DNA of 64,000 nt, taken from contig JANTUC010000010.1 of the NCBI GenBank assembly GCA_026873275.1, forward strand, positions 496,001 through 560,000, given 5' to 3'. This document shows, piece after piece, positions 46,131-56,858 of this stretch (position 1 is the first letter of the stretch; each line of letters opens with the position of its first letter). This DNA comes from Pseudopithomyces maydicus (taxonomy: Eukaryota > Ascomycota > Dothideomycetes > Pleosporales > Didymosphaeriaceae). Below the pieces are notes generated by a model that worked only from the letters and a program-made list of their open reading frames with translations, was not told where the DNA came from and made no database searches. A program made the position numbers and the translations under genes.

Positions 46131-47468
46131 TTAATCCAATTCCGAGAGAAGACTACGCCAGGCGTAGACAGTCTTTCCGTTTCGCTCGTGAAAACATCGC
46201 TCGCCTTTTTCGTCCAGTTCGAGCTGTCCCTCATAAGACCACGGCACGGCATCCAGCCCAGGCAGATCTTCAAAAAGAACATCCCCCACATACCATTCAT
46301 TTACATGATCCAAGACAAACTCTTTTATGCCAGTACCGTAAACAATTTCCTCGACCAAATTGGACCATTTGCCTGTTGTCAAAACGCAGAAGGAGAACTT
46401 CATGGATTCAAGGACGTGCTTGCTCCGAGCAACCAAGTCCTTCAATTGCTGCTCACTTGCATATATGCCTTGGAGATCAACACACTGTAGGTTATCCCAT
46501 TTTGTAGTAAGACCGAAGGTTGCAAAGGAATAAGGATCTACCATCCCAGCTGTCGAGTTCTGAACAGAGGACCTGGTAACCGAAGGAGGCATGTGGACAC
46601 AAATTCGACGAAGATCCTTAATGTGAGACAGAAGAGTGCGCATATTGGCCAGACTTTCTGGTGTGGTGGGACCGCGATAGTATGTGAACGCCAGATCCAC
46701 TGCAGTCAGATTGTGGAAGAACTCCTTCCCTGCCTCGAGATAAGTTGGATGAGAGAACAAGAAATGCTCGAACCCAAAAAGGTAGGTTGGAAGAAGCCAT
46801 GTGGTAGAGGGATAACGCTCCACGCGGAACTCGTGTATTTTATTGTACCTCGCCATAGCAATCGCGCCTATCAGGTGATGGAAGCCGTTCTCCAATCCTT
46901 CCGATGTCGCGCCTTGCATTGTCATTCTTCTTCTTAGCAAGAAATCTGATTTTACATCCCGAGGAAGTATTTCTTGTATATCCTTCATTTCGGCTGGGAT
47001 GTGGCGTGGGAGCGCGCAGTATACAATACTATGGACGTGGGGCATCCACTCAAGAGCCTTAGCAATAGTTTGGAGAAGAACTCCTTGTTTCATCTCCTCC
47101 TGTTCCTTGTATAGTAATTGGTATTTCTTGAATCTGGTATGGCGATGCCAGCTAACGACGTTTTTCAGGTCCTTACGTCGGTCGGCCAAACGGTGGTATT
47201 CTTTCTCGTTCTCGGCAAGGATTTTGTCGTACTCTGTGGCATCGAATACGATCTCTTTGACATATTGTTGATAGATCGGATGGAGAGAAATCTTTTGGAA
47301 AACGCCCATGGCCTGGTAACGGGCACAGGCAACTATGCTCCGGAACAACCATACAGAGGCATTATCGCGACAACAGATGCTAACAGACCGCACGCTTTTG
47401 AGGTCTTTGTTAGACAGGTAGCCGAAGATATCGATTTGGAGTTCTGCGGGGAGCTTCGTGAAGCTCAT
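46131..47468 (-). CDS. F-box protein
   Basis: Single exon, 445 residues. The N-terminal F-box is MSFTKLPAELQIDIFGYLSNKDLKSVRSVSICCRD..W (about residues 4-42), the SKP1-binding module of SCF ubiquitin ligases. The rest lacks recognisable WD40 or leucine-rich repeats. It includes a coiled, basic stretch (EKEYHRLADRRKDLKNVVSWHRHTRFKKY) and a beta-rich C-terminus with LVEEIVYGTGIKEFVLDHVNEWYVGDVLF. Proteins of this length and layout form large lineage-specific families in Pezizomycotina, and the target is unknown. Isolated on the minus strand; no operon-like context. Confidence 0.8.
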   Translation of the reverse strand: MSFTKLPAELQIDIFGYLSNKDLKSVRSVSICCRDNASVWLFRSIVACARYQAMGVFQKISLHPIYQQYVKEIVFDATEYDKILAENEKEYHRLADRRKDLKNVVSWHRHTRFKKYQLLYKEQEEMKQGVLLQTIAKALEWMPHVHSIVYCALPRHIPAEMKDIQEILPRDVKSDFLLRRRMTMQGATSEGLENGFHHLIGAIAMARYNKIHEFRVERYPSTTWLLPTYLFGFEHFLFSHPTYLEAGKEFFHNLTAVDLAFTYYRGPTTPESLANMRTLLSHIKDLRRICVHMPPSVTRSSVQNSTAGMVDPYSFATFGLTTKWDNLQCVDLQGIYASEQQLKDLVARSKHVLESMKFSFCVLTTGKWSNLVEEIVYGTGIKEFVLDHVNEWYVGDVLFEDLPGLDAVPWSYEGQLELDEKGERCFHERNGKTVYAWRSLLSELD

Positions 47469-47992
47469 GGTAAGCCAAGTAGCAACTATGATACCGGTGT
47501 CGTCCTCGTGGAGTTGGTATTAAGCATAGGCCTGTAATAGATTTTCAGATCGGACTAGCTATGAGAGCAAAGGGCAAGATATCTGTGTAGCAACTCAGTG
47601 GGTGCAGCTGTCATGGATGACCGTGTGGGAGCGCAGGCAGACGTGTTGGTTAACCAAGGTGTGGTTGACCAATGAGTGTACAAAGCTTACCCCACCTTTC
47701 CAGCACGGCGGGTGAGAGCCGCAAACTTGGTTGAATCTCACTACCGGGTGGCCTATCAAGTTGCTACAATAATAAAACCTGCAACCTGAGGCAATGCTGG
47801 AAAGAGAACACAACATTTTCTCACTTCAAACAAGTGAAAGGTTTCCTGTGCCTCGACCTGTACAAACTCCCGCCAGTACAATGTCTAGTAGAAGTGAGTT
47901 ATCGGAGTTCTCTTGGATGAAACATAACATAAATCTTATACTTTTACAGATAAGTTTTCATTTAGTGGGGTATCTCAATCAGGCACAAGTCT
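47469..47992. other. Intergenic, about 520 bp
   Basis: Promoter of the F-box gene and 3' end of RAD10. Short frames only. Confidence 0.5.
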
Positions 47993-49102
47993 CTACTTTT
48001 GTCTCAACTTATTTAAGGCGGCCATGATGCCATCACTCATACTCTCGTCATCCAGTCTCCGCTTCTTAGCGGAGGAGCTTGCTTCCTGACTCTGGACCTG
48101 GGCCGGCAGTTGGTTGGCACTATCCTCCAAGTTTGCCTGTTGCACTATATCCTGTTCTCTATTCGAGTGTGTCATGTTCAAGTCTTCTCCAACCCGATGG
48201 TCAAGCCGTTTGTCAGCATCAGAAGCTGCTGCCGTAGGCACCGTTTCTGCCATATTCACTGCCGATAGAATCGCATCGTCAACGCTCGGGTTCACGGGGA
48301 CTTCGACTTCGACTTCTTCATCGAGCATTGGATCGTCCCCTTCTGCAGTGGTATGTTCGCGCGTGATGCCTCGTTTCGCTGCCTTTTTCAACCTAAACGG
48401 CTCCCTCGCGGCATTGCACCATCGTTGCACCTTCTTCTCTCCCCAGCCAGCAATCAGACCAATCTCTTCTGGGCCAGCATTGATAGCCGTGCGAACGCTG
48501 CCAAAATTGGATACCAGGCCCAGAGCATCCGTCTTATTAATGCTGCGTGGCACTGTGATGAACTCTATGAGCTTGTCAGAGTAGCTTTCTGACTGGTGAG
48601 CTCTGATGCTGGTAGGCGCGGCATGCTCGAAAGTCTTGAACAGTTCTAGGTAGCGACCGGCCTCCTGTGCACTCCACGCCAGGATGATGTTGACGTTGTT
48701 GATGAGTGATGTCTTGGACAACTCCCGCAGCGAGTCTTCGTGGTTTTCAATGTCCACCATGGTCAACAGTATACGCAGTTGGTACTGGCCCTTGAGGTCC
48801 CGTATCCTGTTGTAGATGTACTCGGGATGCAGACGGTGGTACTTGAGCGACAGGAACAGGGCGCAGGTTGTTGCACCGAGAAAGTAGTCGGCGGGGATGT
48901 CTGAGAACTCCCAGCCTACATTACGCACGCTGCTCAGGATGGGGTTGCCCTTCTGGCGCGGCGAGACGAGGATTGTGCTGGGCCCCGAGCGCGAGGGCAG
49001 GGCTTGCGGCTTGGGCTGCTGGACCTTGGGCGCGTTCTGGTTCGCGTTCTGGGCCGATGTCGCCGACGGGCGGGCAGGACGAGAGGCTGCGGCGTCATCC
49101 AT
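47993..49102 (-). CDS. RAD10: DNA repair endonuclease subunit RAD10/ERCC1
   Basis: Single exon, 369 residues. The central domain reads GNPILSSVRNVGWEFSDIP, DYFLGATTCALFLSLKYHRLHPEYIYNRI and ILLTMVDIENHEDSLRELSK, the catalytically inactive nuclease-like domain that binds XPA/Rad14 and DNA. A helix-hairpin-helix pair follows (INKTDALGLVSNFGSVRTAINAGPEEIGLIAGWGEKKVQRW), which dimerises with RAD1/XPF. The N-terminus is disordered and rich in Ala/Pro/Gln. The C-terminal extension is acidic and ends with the nuclear-signal-like AKKRRLDDE. The RAD1-RAD10 complex cuts 5' of the lesion in nucleotide excision repair and trims flaps in recombination. Divergent from Med19 over 448 bp. Confidence 0.95.
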   Translation of the reverse strand: MDDAAASRPARPSATSAQNANQNAPKVQQPKPQALPSRSGPSTILVSPRQKGNPILSSVRNVGWEFSDIPADYFLGATTCALFLSLKYHRLHPEYIYNRIRDLKGQYQLRILLTMVDIENHEDSLRELSKTSLINNVNIILAWSAQEAGRYLELFKTFEHAAPTSIRAHQSESYSDKLIEFITVPRSINKTDALGLVSNFGSVRTAINAGPEEIGLIAGWGEKKVQRWCNAAREPFRLKKAAKRGITREHTTAEGDDPMLDEEVEVEVPVNPSVDDAILSAVNMAETVPTAAASDADKRLDHRVGEDLNMTHSNREQDIVQQANLEDSANQLPAQVQSQEASSSAKKRRLDDESMSDGIMAALNKLRQK

Positions 49103-49550
49103 ACTGGCCTGGGTTGGCGGAGGGTGCCCGCATGGAACAGTGCGGTCGCAGGCGCTGCTGGAGCATGCGCGGGTGAATGGCGCAGAGCGCGCCTAAGAAT
49201 AGTGACATCAGGCACGCTTCTCGTAGTCACGTGATGCGTCCCTTTGCCGATCGCCGCTGTTGGTCGAGTGCCGCTGATTTCACTCACTCCAGCAACCTTC
49301 ACCACTCACCACCCACCCGCCATCCTCGCCACCCGCCCGCGCCCAGCGTCAACTGCCCTCCAACAGCTCGCACGCGAGCAATCACCGTCCTTCGACCCGC
49401 CGCCGCCCTTCTTGTCGCATGCGCACCGTCTAGAAGCCGGGAACGCCAAGCGCCTCGACGGGGCTGCCGCCGACGTCCCTCCTCGACCCAACAGCCCGCA
49501 GGACGACCGTCGCACCCTCGCCAGCCGCCGGTGCCGACGCTGCGGCCTCT
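49103..49550. promoter_or_regulatory. Bidirectional promoter between RAD10 and MED19
   Basis: 448 bp of GC-rich DNA separate the two start codons. The open frames across it reflect base composition. No TATA box is evident, as expected for housekeeping genes. Confidence 0.5.
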
Positions 49551-50807
49551 ATGTCAGAACATACTGCGAAGCGACAGCGCTTGACGGGTTCTTTTTCGCC
49601 GGCCTCGCCGCCCTACCACATCGCCGCCAAGAGCAGCGAGACAAAGACGCCCTTCGTCCAGCCGAACACGCCCACTTCACCGCCGTACCCCCCGATGAGT
49701 TCGCAGTCAAATGGCGGCCCTGCCACGACTGCGCACCCAGCGCCGTCCGTAATGACGCCCCCTCCTCGGTCCACATGTCGCAGCACCTGTCGCAGTCGGG
49801 CCCCTCGGCCTCCAGCATCCACGCCTTTCCGACCCCCGCCAGCACCGCCGCGCTATCCGGCTCGATGAACATAGACAGCGATGGAGATATGCAGATGGAA
49901 GACAGCCAGGGCGATGATGCCGTGCGGCTGGGAGGACACAGACTCACCAACCACAACCGGCAAAACAGGGTTGGCTTCGCCCAAGATCGAGCCGTGACCG
50001 CGTCCGAGGGTATCTGTGGCAGTCAGCTGTTCAAGCTCTGCCAAAGCAGTAAGGTTCCCTATGTACAGCGCAGTTTGGTTCTGTGTTGCTGACACCCCGT
50101 ACTTGGTAGCCCATGAGTCGTCCCGACCGCATAATTCGCAGAATTTGTTCGAGCTCTACGGCCTGAACAACCTTGCCAAGAGTGTTGCGCGGACCGACCC
50201 AGTCACGGGCGAGAAGATTAACAAGCTGCGCAAGTCTTACGAAGGACACATCAAATCATTGCAGATCGCTGGAAAGCCAAAGGCAGTGAAAATGGAAGGG
50301 AAGCTGTCCATCATGACCAGCATACCCGAGCAGGACTATTACCTCTCCTTTGTGAGCGGGAAAGAGATGAAGAAAGCCCTGAATCCCGGCGGTCCAGGTC
50401 TGTCAGCTGACTTTGAAGACTTGCTCAACGGCGCTTTGGCGGGCATGGACAAAGGACCACTGCCCTCCGCAGACGCTAACAAGTATCGCACCTATCTCGG
50501 TACTGATGAGTCTGCCAAACCAAAGATCCCAGTCGAAGGCGCCCCGCATCGGGGTCTTCAATCGACTGCTACGACGCCTAATCCACACGCTTCATCTGCA
50601 GCTTCCAGGTTAGCCAGACCGGAGAGGGCCGGAGCCAAGCGGCAGTATACCGATGCCTCATTCCACGGCTATGGCGAGGGTTTCAACGATGATTACGCTG
50701 AATCGACCGGAGGAGAAGACAATGGAAATATGGCGGCAAAGAGGCGGAAACTAGCAGCGTTTGAGCGGACATCCCATCAAGTCGAGGTTGGTGGTGCACG
50801 ACGGTAG
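49551..50807 (+). CDS. MED19: Mediator subunit 19 (Rox3), frame broken by a one-base gap
   Basis: Starts MSEHTAKRQRLTGSFSPASPPYH, the usual Rox3/Med19 opening with a nuclear basic patch. The first frame is coding to PSVMTPP; the next frame continues SSVHMSQHLSQSGPSASS. The switch is a C5 run (49758-49762) that a sixth C would heal. Exon 1 then runs to 50048, a 61 bp intron follows (GTAAGG...TTGGTAG), and exon 2 (50110-50807) carries the core block NLFELYGLNNLAKSVARTDP with VTGEKINKLRKSYEGHIKS, then KMEGKLSIM and a basic C-terminus (AAKRRKLAAF). Med19 sits in the head/middle of Mediator and relays activators to RNA polymerase II. An essential-type gene with an intact core is unlikely to be a pseudogene. 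Confidence 0.87.
49758..49762 (+). other. C5 homopolymer at the Med19 frame switch
   Basis: ATG ACG then five C and TCCTCGG. Six C would give M-T-P-P-S-S-V-H and a continuous frame; no splice pair fits. Confidence 0.7.
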
Positions 50808-51593
50808 TATCGTGGGAAGGCAAAGGAGCGAATCTGATCGCCACTATTAATCGCTCATTCCAGCGAAAACGACGCATCCAACAGAGAGAGGCAACGACGC
50901 GCCCGACAGAGAGAGACGACGACGATGGACCATTTTGCACGTTCGACGAAAATATTTGACACATTTTTTTATATCTCTAATCGGCGTTGGCGAAAAGGTC
51001 TCGAAAAGAGCAGGAATTTCTGACGAATCTTTTTATTTGCTATATCGACATCGGAGCGTCCATGGCTCTCCTTACATGCGACACTCCACAGTGCGCTTGT
51101 CGTCTCCTGTATGCTGAACGGGAATGCATGGACTTTATTTTTAGTGTTATCTTTTTGTGGCATTGATGTCCATCTTTCGAGGGCTTTTCCGGCGGGCGGC
51201 TCCTAGGGTCTAGGACTTTACATGTGCATATTGGGCGGAGCAGGCACGTCATGATACCCTTTAGGCTGCATGAAATCAAAACAAGAAATGTACAATGATC
51301 ATATTACCTCTGTTCCATCTGCTTGCTGTGATTGTTCACGTTCTAGACTTTTGCCTGGTCCCACATCGTGCTCTCCTATGATGTTGCTCGTTTAATACAT
51401 CCAATTTTTTGCTCTGTTGTCATACGCGGAGTGTTTGACACCATTGCATGATCAACTGAAACATGTTTCACGAGGTCAAAACCATGGTGAAAAGGACGTC
51501 ATGTAAATTCTAGACCGCTTCTTATAACAAAAAGGAAATCTACAAGCCCAATATTTACAATACAATAGCTCTCCGATAGCCATTCGGCATTAT
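50808..51593. other. Intergenic between convergent genes, about 790 bp
   Basis: 3' ends of Med19 and the FAD monooxygenase gene. No feature recognised. Confidence 0.5.
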
Positions 51594-53486
51594 CTACAAC
51601 GATGCTCTCTCATCTCCCATCTTCTTTCCAGTAACAGCAGCGAAGTACTTGTTCAGCGCCTCGCATGTCCCTGCACCCTCCTCCAACTTCACCACAACAC
51701 CAACATATCCGTCTGGTCGTACTACGACAACGCCGCCCTTCTCCTCATCAAGTCCCATTTTCGCATGTGCTGCCGCTTTGGCATCCGGCACACGCTGGTC
51801 CCACACATCATCCGCATACACGTGGTCCCGATACCTCGCGAATATCTCTGGCAGCAACTCATCGATCTCAATACCCGCACGCGGTGAGTTGATGATCGTG
51901 CAGAGCGAAATGAAGTCGCTGTGCGGGTTGTGCTTCTCGTGGTAGCGGTCCACAGACATATCCTTGTGAGCGAAAGTGGAGAAGAAGGACCTCGGGTTCG
52001 ACATGTGCGTTGCAAGGTCGCGCATTGCGGGCTTCGTCTTTTGAGCACTGCCGCCAAAGATGTACATGCGGTAGGAGCCGTTCATGGGAATCTCTTGCTC
52101 GAGATGTACAACGTTGGCATCTACGACGCGGGTCACGGTTGCGGGGATGAGCGTCCGGCCTGTTCGCAGAGCAGTGCCCTTCTCGTAGGAGAGGATCAGC
52201 GGGTGTTGAGCGGGGTGCTCGGGGCCCCAGTTAATTGTGTTGGGGTTGTAAGCTACGCCGTAGCCGGAGGTGAATTCGCAAGATGCCTTGAATGTCTTGA
52301 TGAACTCGTTCTCTTCCGCTTGGCTGTTTGCTTGAGATGCGCCAGCTACTTCGCCAGCGGATGGAATACGTGCAGAGAAGAGCTTCGCATAGCGTGCGTC
52401 AAAGTCGAGCAGATTCTCTGCGATGAGCTTGCGTTCTGATTCGTAGGTTGAGAGGAGAGATCGCGGCGCAAAGCCGGATTCTACATGATGAATCTTCCAG
52501 GCGAGGTTCACAGCGTCGAGGAACGCCGTGTTCATGCCTTGGCCAGCCTTTGGCGAGTGCGTGTGGCATGCATCGCCACCCATGAAGACGCGCTCGTCCA
52601 AGGTATACCGCTCTGCAATGCCTTGCCCAATGGGGTATACAGAGTACCATTCTACACGATCCCAGGAGATGGTGTACGGCTTCAGAATATTTTTGGCTTT
52701 CTGTTGCACCTCCTCCGCGGTGGCAGACTTGCGAGGGTTCCAATCCTTGTCGGTCGAAGAGGCAATTTGGATATACAGGCGGACCATGTTATTCTCCCGA
52801 GGAATAACCATGATTGACCCGGCGTCAGAATGGATTGTGCACTTCATTTTGATATCCGGAAAGTTTGTCCGAACAACACCGTCCATCACGCCCCAGACAT
52901 TGGCGATAGGGTCCTTGTACTTGATGCCAATCTTAAGCTGGTCCCTCACGAAACTTCTTGCCCCCTCGCCGCTGAAAAGGTACTTTGCGCGTACGGCCTC
53001 GGAATGCGTACCGTCCACGTGTGCGAGATTCACCTCCACCGGGTATGCTGGATCCGCACCATCGTTCTTGAACCCAGTGATTGTCCATGGCCTTTGAATC
53101 TGTGTGCCATTCTTCTCGATGTCCTCAATGAATACCCTCTCAATCATGCCTTGGTGTAGTAATGTCGTGAAAGGATGCCTTGCGTCGATGAACTTGGGGC
53201 ACGAAGCCCATGTTCCAGTCCTATGAATGCCGTTCGAGTTGGGGTCCCAGAATGCGACTTCGTAGACCTTAGCAGGCTCATACTCCATGATCTTGCGCTT
53301 CAAGCCCATGTTCCGCAGCAAATCCAACGACCGTGGTTGAATACCATCTGCACGACCTGTAGGTGTGGGCTCGGCGCGGTTGTCGATATGCTTGATTTTG
53401 TAACCCCATCTTGACAGGCAAGTCGAGAGCATCAACCCAACCGGTCCTGCTCCGACGACTACCACATCATACTTTTCGGTGGCCAT
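51594..53486 (-). CDS. FAD-dependent aromatic hydroxylase (phenol 2-monooxygenase family)
   Basis: Single exon, 630 residues, the usual length of phenol hydroxylases. The N-terminal FAD-binding motif is VVVGAGPVGLML (GxGxxG at residues 12-17). GRADGIQPRSLDLL is the family's substrate-pocket loop region. GDACHTHSPKAGQGMN (about 304-319) is the second FAD-ribityl motif. The C-terminal 200 residues form the thioredoxin-like domain of this family, ending VVVVRPDGYVGVVVKLEEG. The enzyme uses NADPH and O2 to hydroxylate a phenolic ring in the cytosol. Its promoter region is shared with a P450 gene transcribed the other way. The actual substrate is unknown. Confidence 0.9.
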   Translation of the reverse strand: MATEKYDVVVVGAGPVGLMLSTCLSRWGYKIKHIDNRAEPTPTGRADGIQPRSLDLLRNMGLKRKIMEYEPAKVYEVAFWDPNSNGIHRTGTWASCPKFIDARHPFTTLLHQGMIERVFIEDIEKNGTQIQRPWTITGFKNDGADPAYPVEVNLAHVDGTHSEAVRAKYLFSGEGARSFVRDQLKIGIKYKDPIANVWGVMDGVVRTNFPDIKMKCTIHSDAGSIMVIPRENNMVRLYIQIASSTDKDWNPRKSATAEEVQQKAKNILKPYTISWDRVEWYSVYPIGQGIAERYTLDERVFMGGDACHTHSPKAGQGMNTAFLDAVNLAWKIHHVESGFAPRSLLSTYESERKLIAENLLDFDARYAKLFSARIPSAGEVAGASQANSQAEENEFIKTFKASCEFTSGYGVAYNPNTINWGPEHPAQHPLILSYEKGTALRTGRTLIPATVTRVVDANVVHLEQEIPMNGSYRMYIFGGSAQKTKPAMRDLATHMSNPRSFFSTFAHKDMSVDRYHEKHNPHSDFISLCTIINSPRAGIEIDELLPEIFARYRDHVYADDVWDQRVPDAKAAAHAKMGLDEEKGGVVVVRPDGYVGVVVKLEEGAGTCEALNKYFAAVTGKKMGDERASL

Positions 53487-55092
53487 GTAGTTGTCTTTCC
53501 CAGCGGTCTTAAAAAATCTAGGGCAGTAGCAGTAAGGATGGAAAATATATGGTTTAACAAGGGTATCAAGGCAAACAAGACCGATGGTTATTATGACGAA
53601 ACGTGATCAGCAAGATGTAATATGGAACAAACAAGTGTATTCGCGCGCTTAATGTACTTGGCCCAGACTGACACCACACAAGCCGAGATCTCGATTTCCA
53701 GAGCCGATGAACGCGGTAATAAAGTCGGCGACGCGTAGCGTGTTCCCCGGGCCACGGTGCAGCGCGGCCATGAGGCCGAGAAGTGATGCCGTTTGTAGCG
53801 TGGGTTGGCGAGTGGAGCGGGGACACTTGCGGGAGAACAAAACGGCAATCGCAAGGGACCCAGCCGATACCCGATATGGTGTCGTCTCTAGCCTATCCGA
53901 CACTGGTGCGTCATTAAGTGCGATGGCCCGGTCACGTGTGAACACGTCGCCAAGAAAACGCGCCTTGTGGGGTCTCCACACGGGCGAGGATTCTCCGAAG
54001 AACCTCTTCACGTAGTAATTCGGCCGAGCTGTTTGCTCGCAGTGCCATACCTCCACTTTCCGATTTTTTCTGTTCGCAATGCCGATGATATTTGCCCTCA
54101 TCTGTTTGGTTCTTCAGCCATGAGCACCTACAAAGATTTTTATCTATTCCGGAGAACGAGGAAGGGGAATTGGGACTGGAGCGCGATAATTCACGACCGT
54201 TAAGAGAAGGAGGAGCTGAGGAATTATGCCCGTGATAAAAACGTCCGACCCAGATCCCGTATACGACGAGCGAGCTCCAAAATCACACCAGTGCTTTGTC
54301 GGAAAATGGATGGCCGAACACGGCTTAGGTCTCACTCAGACAAGATGTGATGTGACTGATAACAGGCCACTGCCTTACAGCGGAGGAATATTACTTTCAC
54401 TGTTGGTCAGTTTTGCGGCGTAGCTATCGCCACTATAGAAGAAGCCAGTACGGAATGGACCAGTCAGCGGCCGAGATGAACCTCGTTGTTCACCGTACAA
54501 CACTCTCATTTTGTTGCTAGACTATCGGCAAACAGACAGTAATTTCCCGACAAACAACAACTTCACTCCCTTTTTCGAAAACCCTCATGGACACGTTGGT
54601 ATGAAAGCATGTCACTCGGATGTCCACGCTGACGGTCTATAATACGCAGCTGTTGCCTTACCTGCATGCTAGATCACACTACGCCGCAAAAAAGGCGTAT
54701 CTCTAGCGTATCTGGTGGTGGTGATACGAGTACAATGTCGAATACCAAGGGACCCTTCAACCACACCCAAGACGTGATAGCCCTTAACCGCCGTGCGAGA
54801 TGCAGCTTTCGCACGAGACGAGCTTGATAATTCGCTGCCGAGCACCCCATACCAGTGTGTAGGAGCATGATGCAGATTTTCCACCTTTAAACAAACGCTG
54901 GTACCCACAACGAGGGAAGGCTATACGAAGCTAAGGGTAGTAGGCGCACCACACCATCAGCTTATGGATACCTAAAATGGCAGCCAAACGGAAATATATT
55001 TCTGCTCTATCCTCGTGTTTCTGCGGATATCCTGTGAATAACGTTCGATAAGAACATTGGTATCTCGATCATTAATCTCGATTTCCCCCATT
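53487..55092. other. Divergent intergenic region, 1.6 kb, FAD oxygenase / P450
   Basis: Between the starts of the FAD monooxygenase (minus) and P450 (plus). A 150-codon minus-strand frame at 53649-54101 has no domain character and is probably chance. Nothing else supported. Confidence 0.5.
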
Positions 55093-56858
55093 ATGATGTC
55101 CCCCTATCAATATGTTCTCATGCTCATATCTATCCTCTTTCTACTCTCTTACATTGTCTACCAGAGGTTTTTCTCGCCTCTTTCCCGGATCCCCGGTCCG
55201 TTCCTTGCCTCTCTCACCAACTGGTGGCTCGTTTACCAGACCAAAACTGAGCGATACCACCGCATCTCTGTCAATCTACACAAGAAATACGGTCCCATAG
55301 TTCGTACTGCTCCCAACCAAGTCTCAGTCAGCACTCCACAGGCAGTTCGTCAAGTGTATTCCGTTAGTACAGCAGCTTGGCCCAAATCAGATTGGTACCG
55401 CGTCTGGCGTGGTCCGCGGAAGTTGGACCTATTCGCTGGGCAGGATCAAAAGGTGCATGGACAGCAGAGGAAGTGGGTAGCACGAGCTTACTCGACGGAA
55501 AGTCTCAGAGACTTGGAGCCATATGTAGACTTGTGTTTGAAGATGCTGATGGAGCAGTTCGACAAGAGAATCGGGCAAAGAGTTGACATGGCTAAGTGGG
55601 TGCATCTCTTCGCATTTGGTGAGCTCAGAACATTCTCTTCTATTTGTCTGCATACAGCTACGAAGTTCAACGCTCATTTACGGTTTAGATGTCATTGGAG
55701 AAATCACATGGTCCACAAACTTCGGGTACATCAATGCCGGAAAGGACGATGGCATATTCGCGAGCATCCGAACATTGGGCCGCTCAGGATCCTGGCTCGG
55801 TCATGTTCCTTACGTCTATTATGCCCATGAGTTTCTCAAACCCCTCATCGGTAACTGGCTCGGCGTTGGTGAGCGTCATGGTACACTACGCGATTTCGCA
55901 GTCCGTGAAACGGCACGACGGAGAGAGAATCCAGGTGGTAAGAAGGATCTGGTCAACCGGTTCTTCGACTCGCACGAGAAACAACCCCAGGATTTTACGT
56001 ATGTTGATGTCATTAGTATGGGGACAGCACAAGTTGCTGCGGGCAGCGACACGACGGCTGTGAGCATGAGGGCAATTGTCTACTACGTACTAAAGACTCC
56101 ATCTGTAAAGAGAAAGCTTCTTGCGGAAATCGATGAAGCCTGGGTAAATGGCGAGCTGAGTAACCCAGTGAGGCATGATGAGGCTACCAAGCTTCACTAC
56201 CTGCAAGCAGTCATCAACGAAGGGCTTCGCATTCACCCAGGTTTTGGTATGGACTTGCCTCGCGTAGTGCCTGCAGAAGGGGCGACCATCGAAGGCCATT
56301 ATCTCCCAGCGGATACTGTGGTGGGAATGAATGCATGGGCTGTGCAAAGGGATAGGACTATCTACGGACACGACGCAGATACCTTTCGGCCAGAGAGATG
56401 GCTGGAAGGAGACACAAGTGAGATGTGTAAGTCGAGCCGTCTAAGTTTCATGTACACGTTTGGAAAGTTGACTTGCTCATCTAGCTCGATACTTCCTGAC
56501 ATTTGGGGCTGGTTCACGTGCGTGCTTGGGACGCAGTAAGTGATCATCCTTTCATCATCACTTGGTGTTTTAGCTAATAGCAGTACCCGTAGATATCGCT
56601 TCCCAAGAAATATCCAAGTTTGTTGCCACTTTGTTTCTCAACTATGACATGGATCTTGCAGATCCTGCTAAAGAGTGGACCGAGCGGTGCTTGTAAGTCT
56701 ACCCATTCACAAACTTGACAACGAATAGTGGAGTGCATCTTCCATTTGATCTCATGAGCATTCGAGGGCTGACTTCTACTTATAGTTTGTTCGTGGGACA
56801 GTCCGACATGGATGTGGTCATGAAGCGAAGACTACGTTTCTTCAACGATAAAAACTGA
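55093..56858 (+). CDS. Cytochrome P450 (pisatin demethylase / benzoate hydroxylase-like)
   Basis: Five exons join in frame: 55093-55618, 55689-56426, 56485-56535, 56593-56692 and 56786-56858, giving 495 residues. Introns are 57-93 bp. An N-terminal membrane anchor (YVLMLISILFLLSYIVYQRFF) leads to the proline hinge SRIPGPFLASLTNWW. Helix I has AAGSDTT, helix K has EGLRIHP (ExxR), and the heme loop FLTFGAGSRACLGRN is restored exactly by splicing two introns, with the axial Cys at 435. WPKSDWYRVW and DLFAGQDQKVHGQQRKWVA are typical of the clan that includes pisatin demethylases. It acts at the ER with a P450 reductase; substrates of relatives are aromatic or phytoalexin-like. Function here is inferred. 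Confidence 0.9.

Noticed and set aside
53649..54101. Minus-strand 150-codon frame in the FAD/P450 intergenic region
   Set aside because: No signal, domain or compositional support; overlapped by another open frame on the plus strand.
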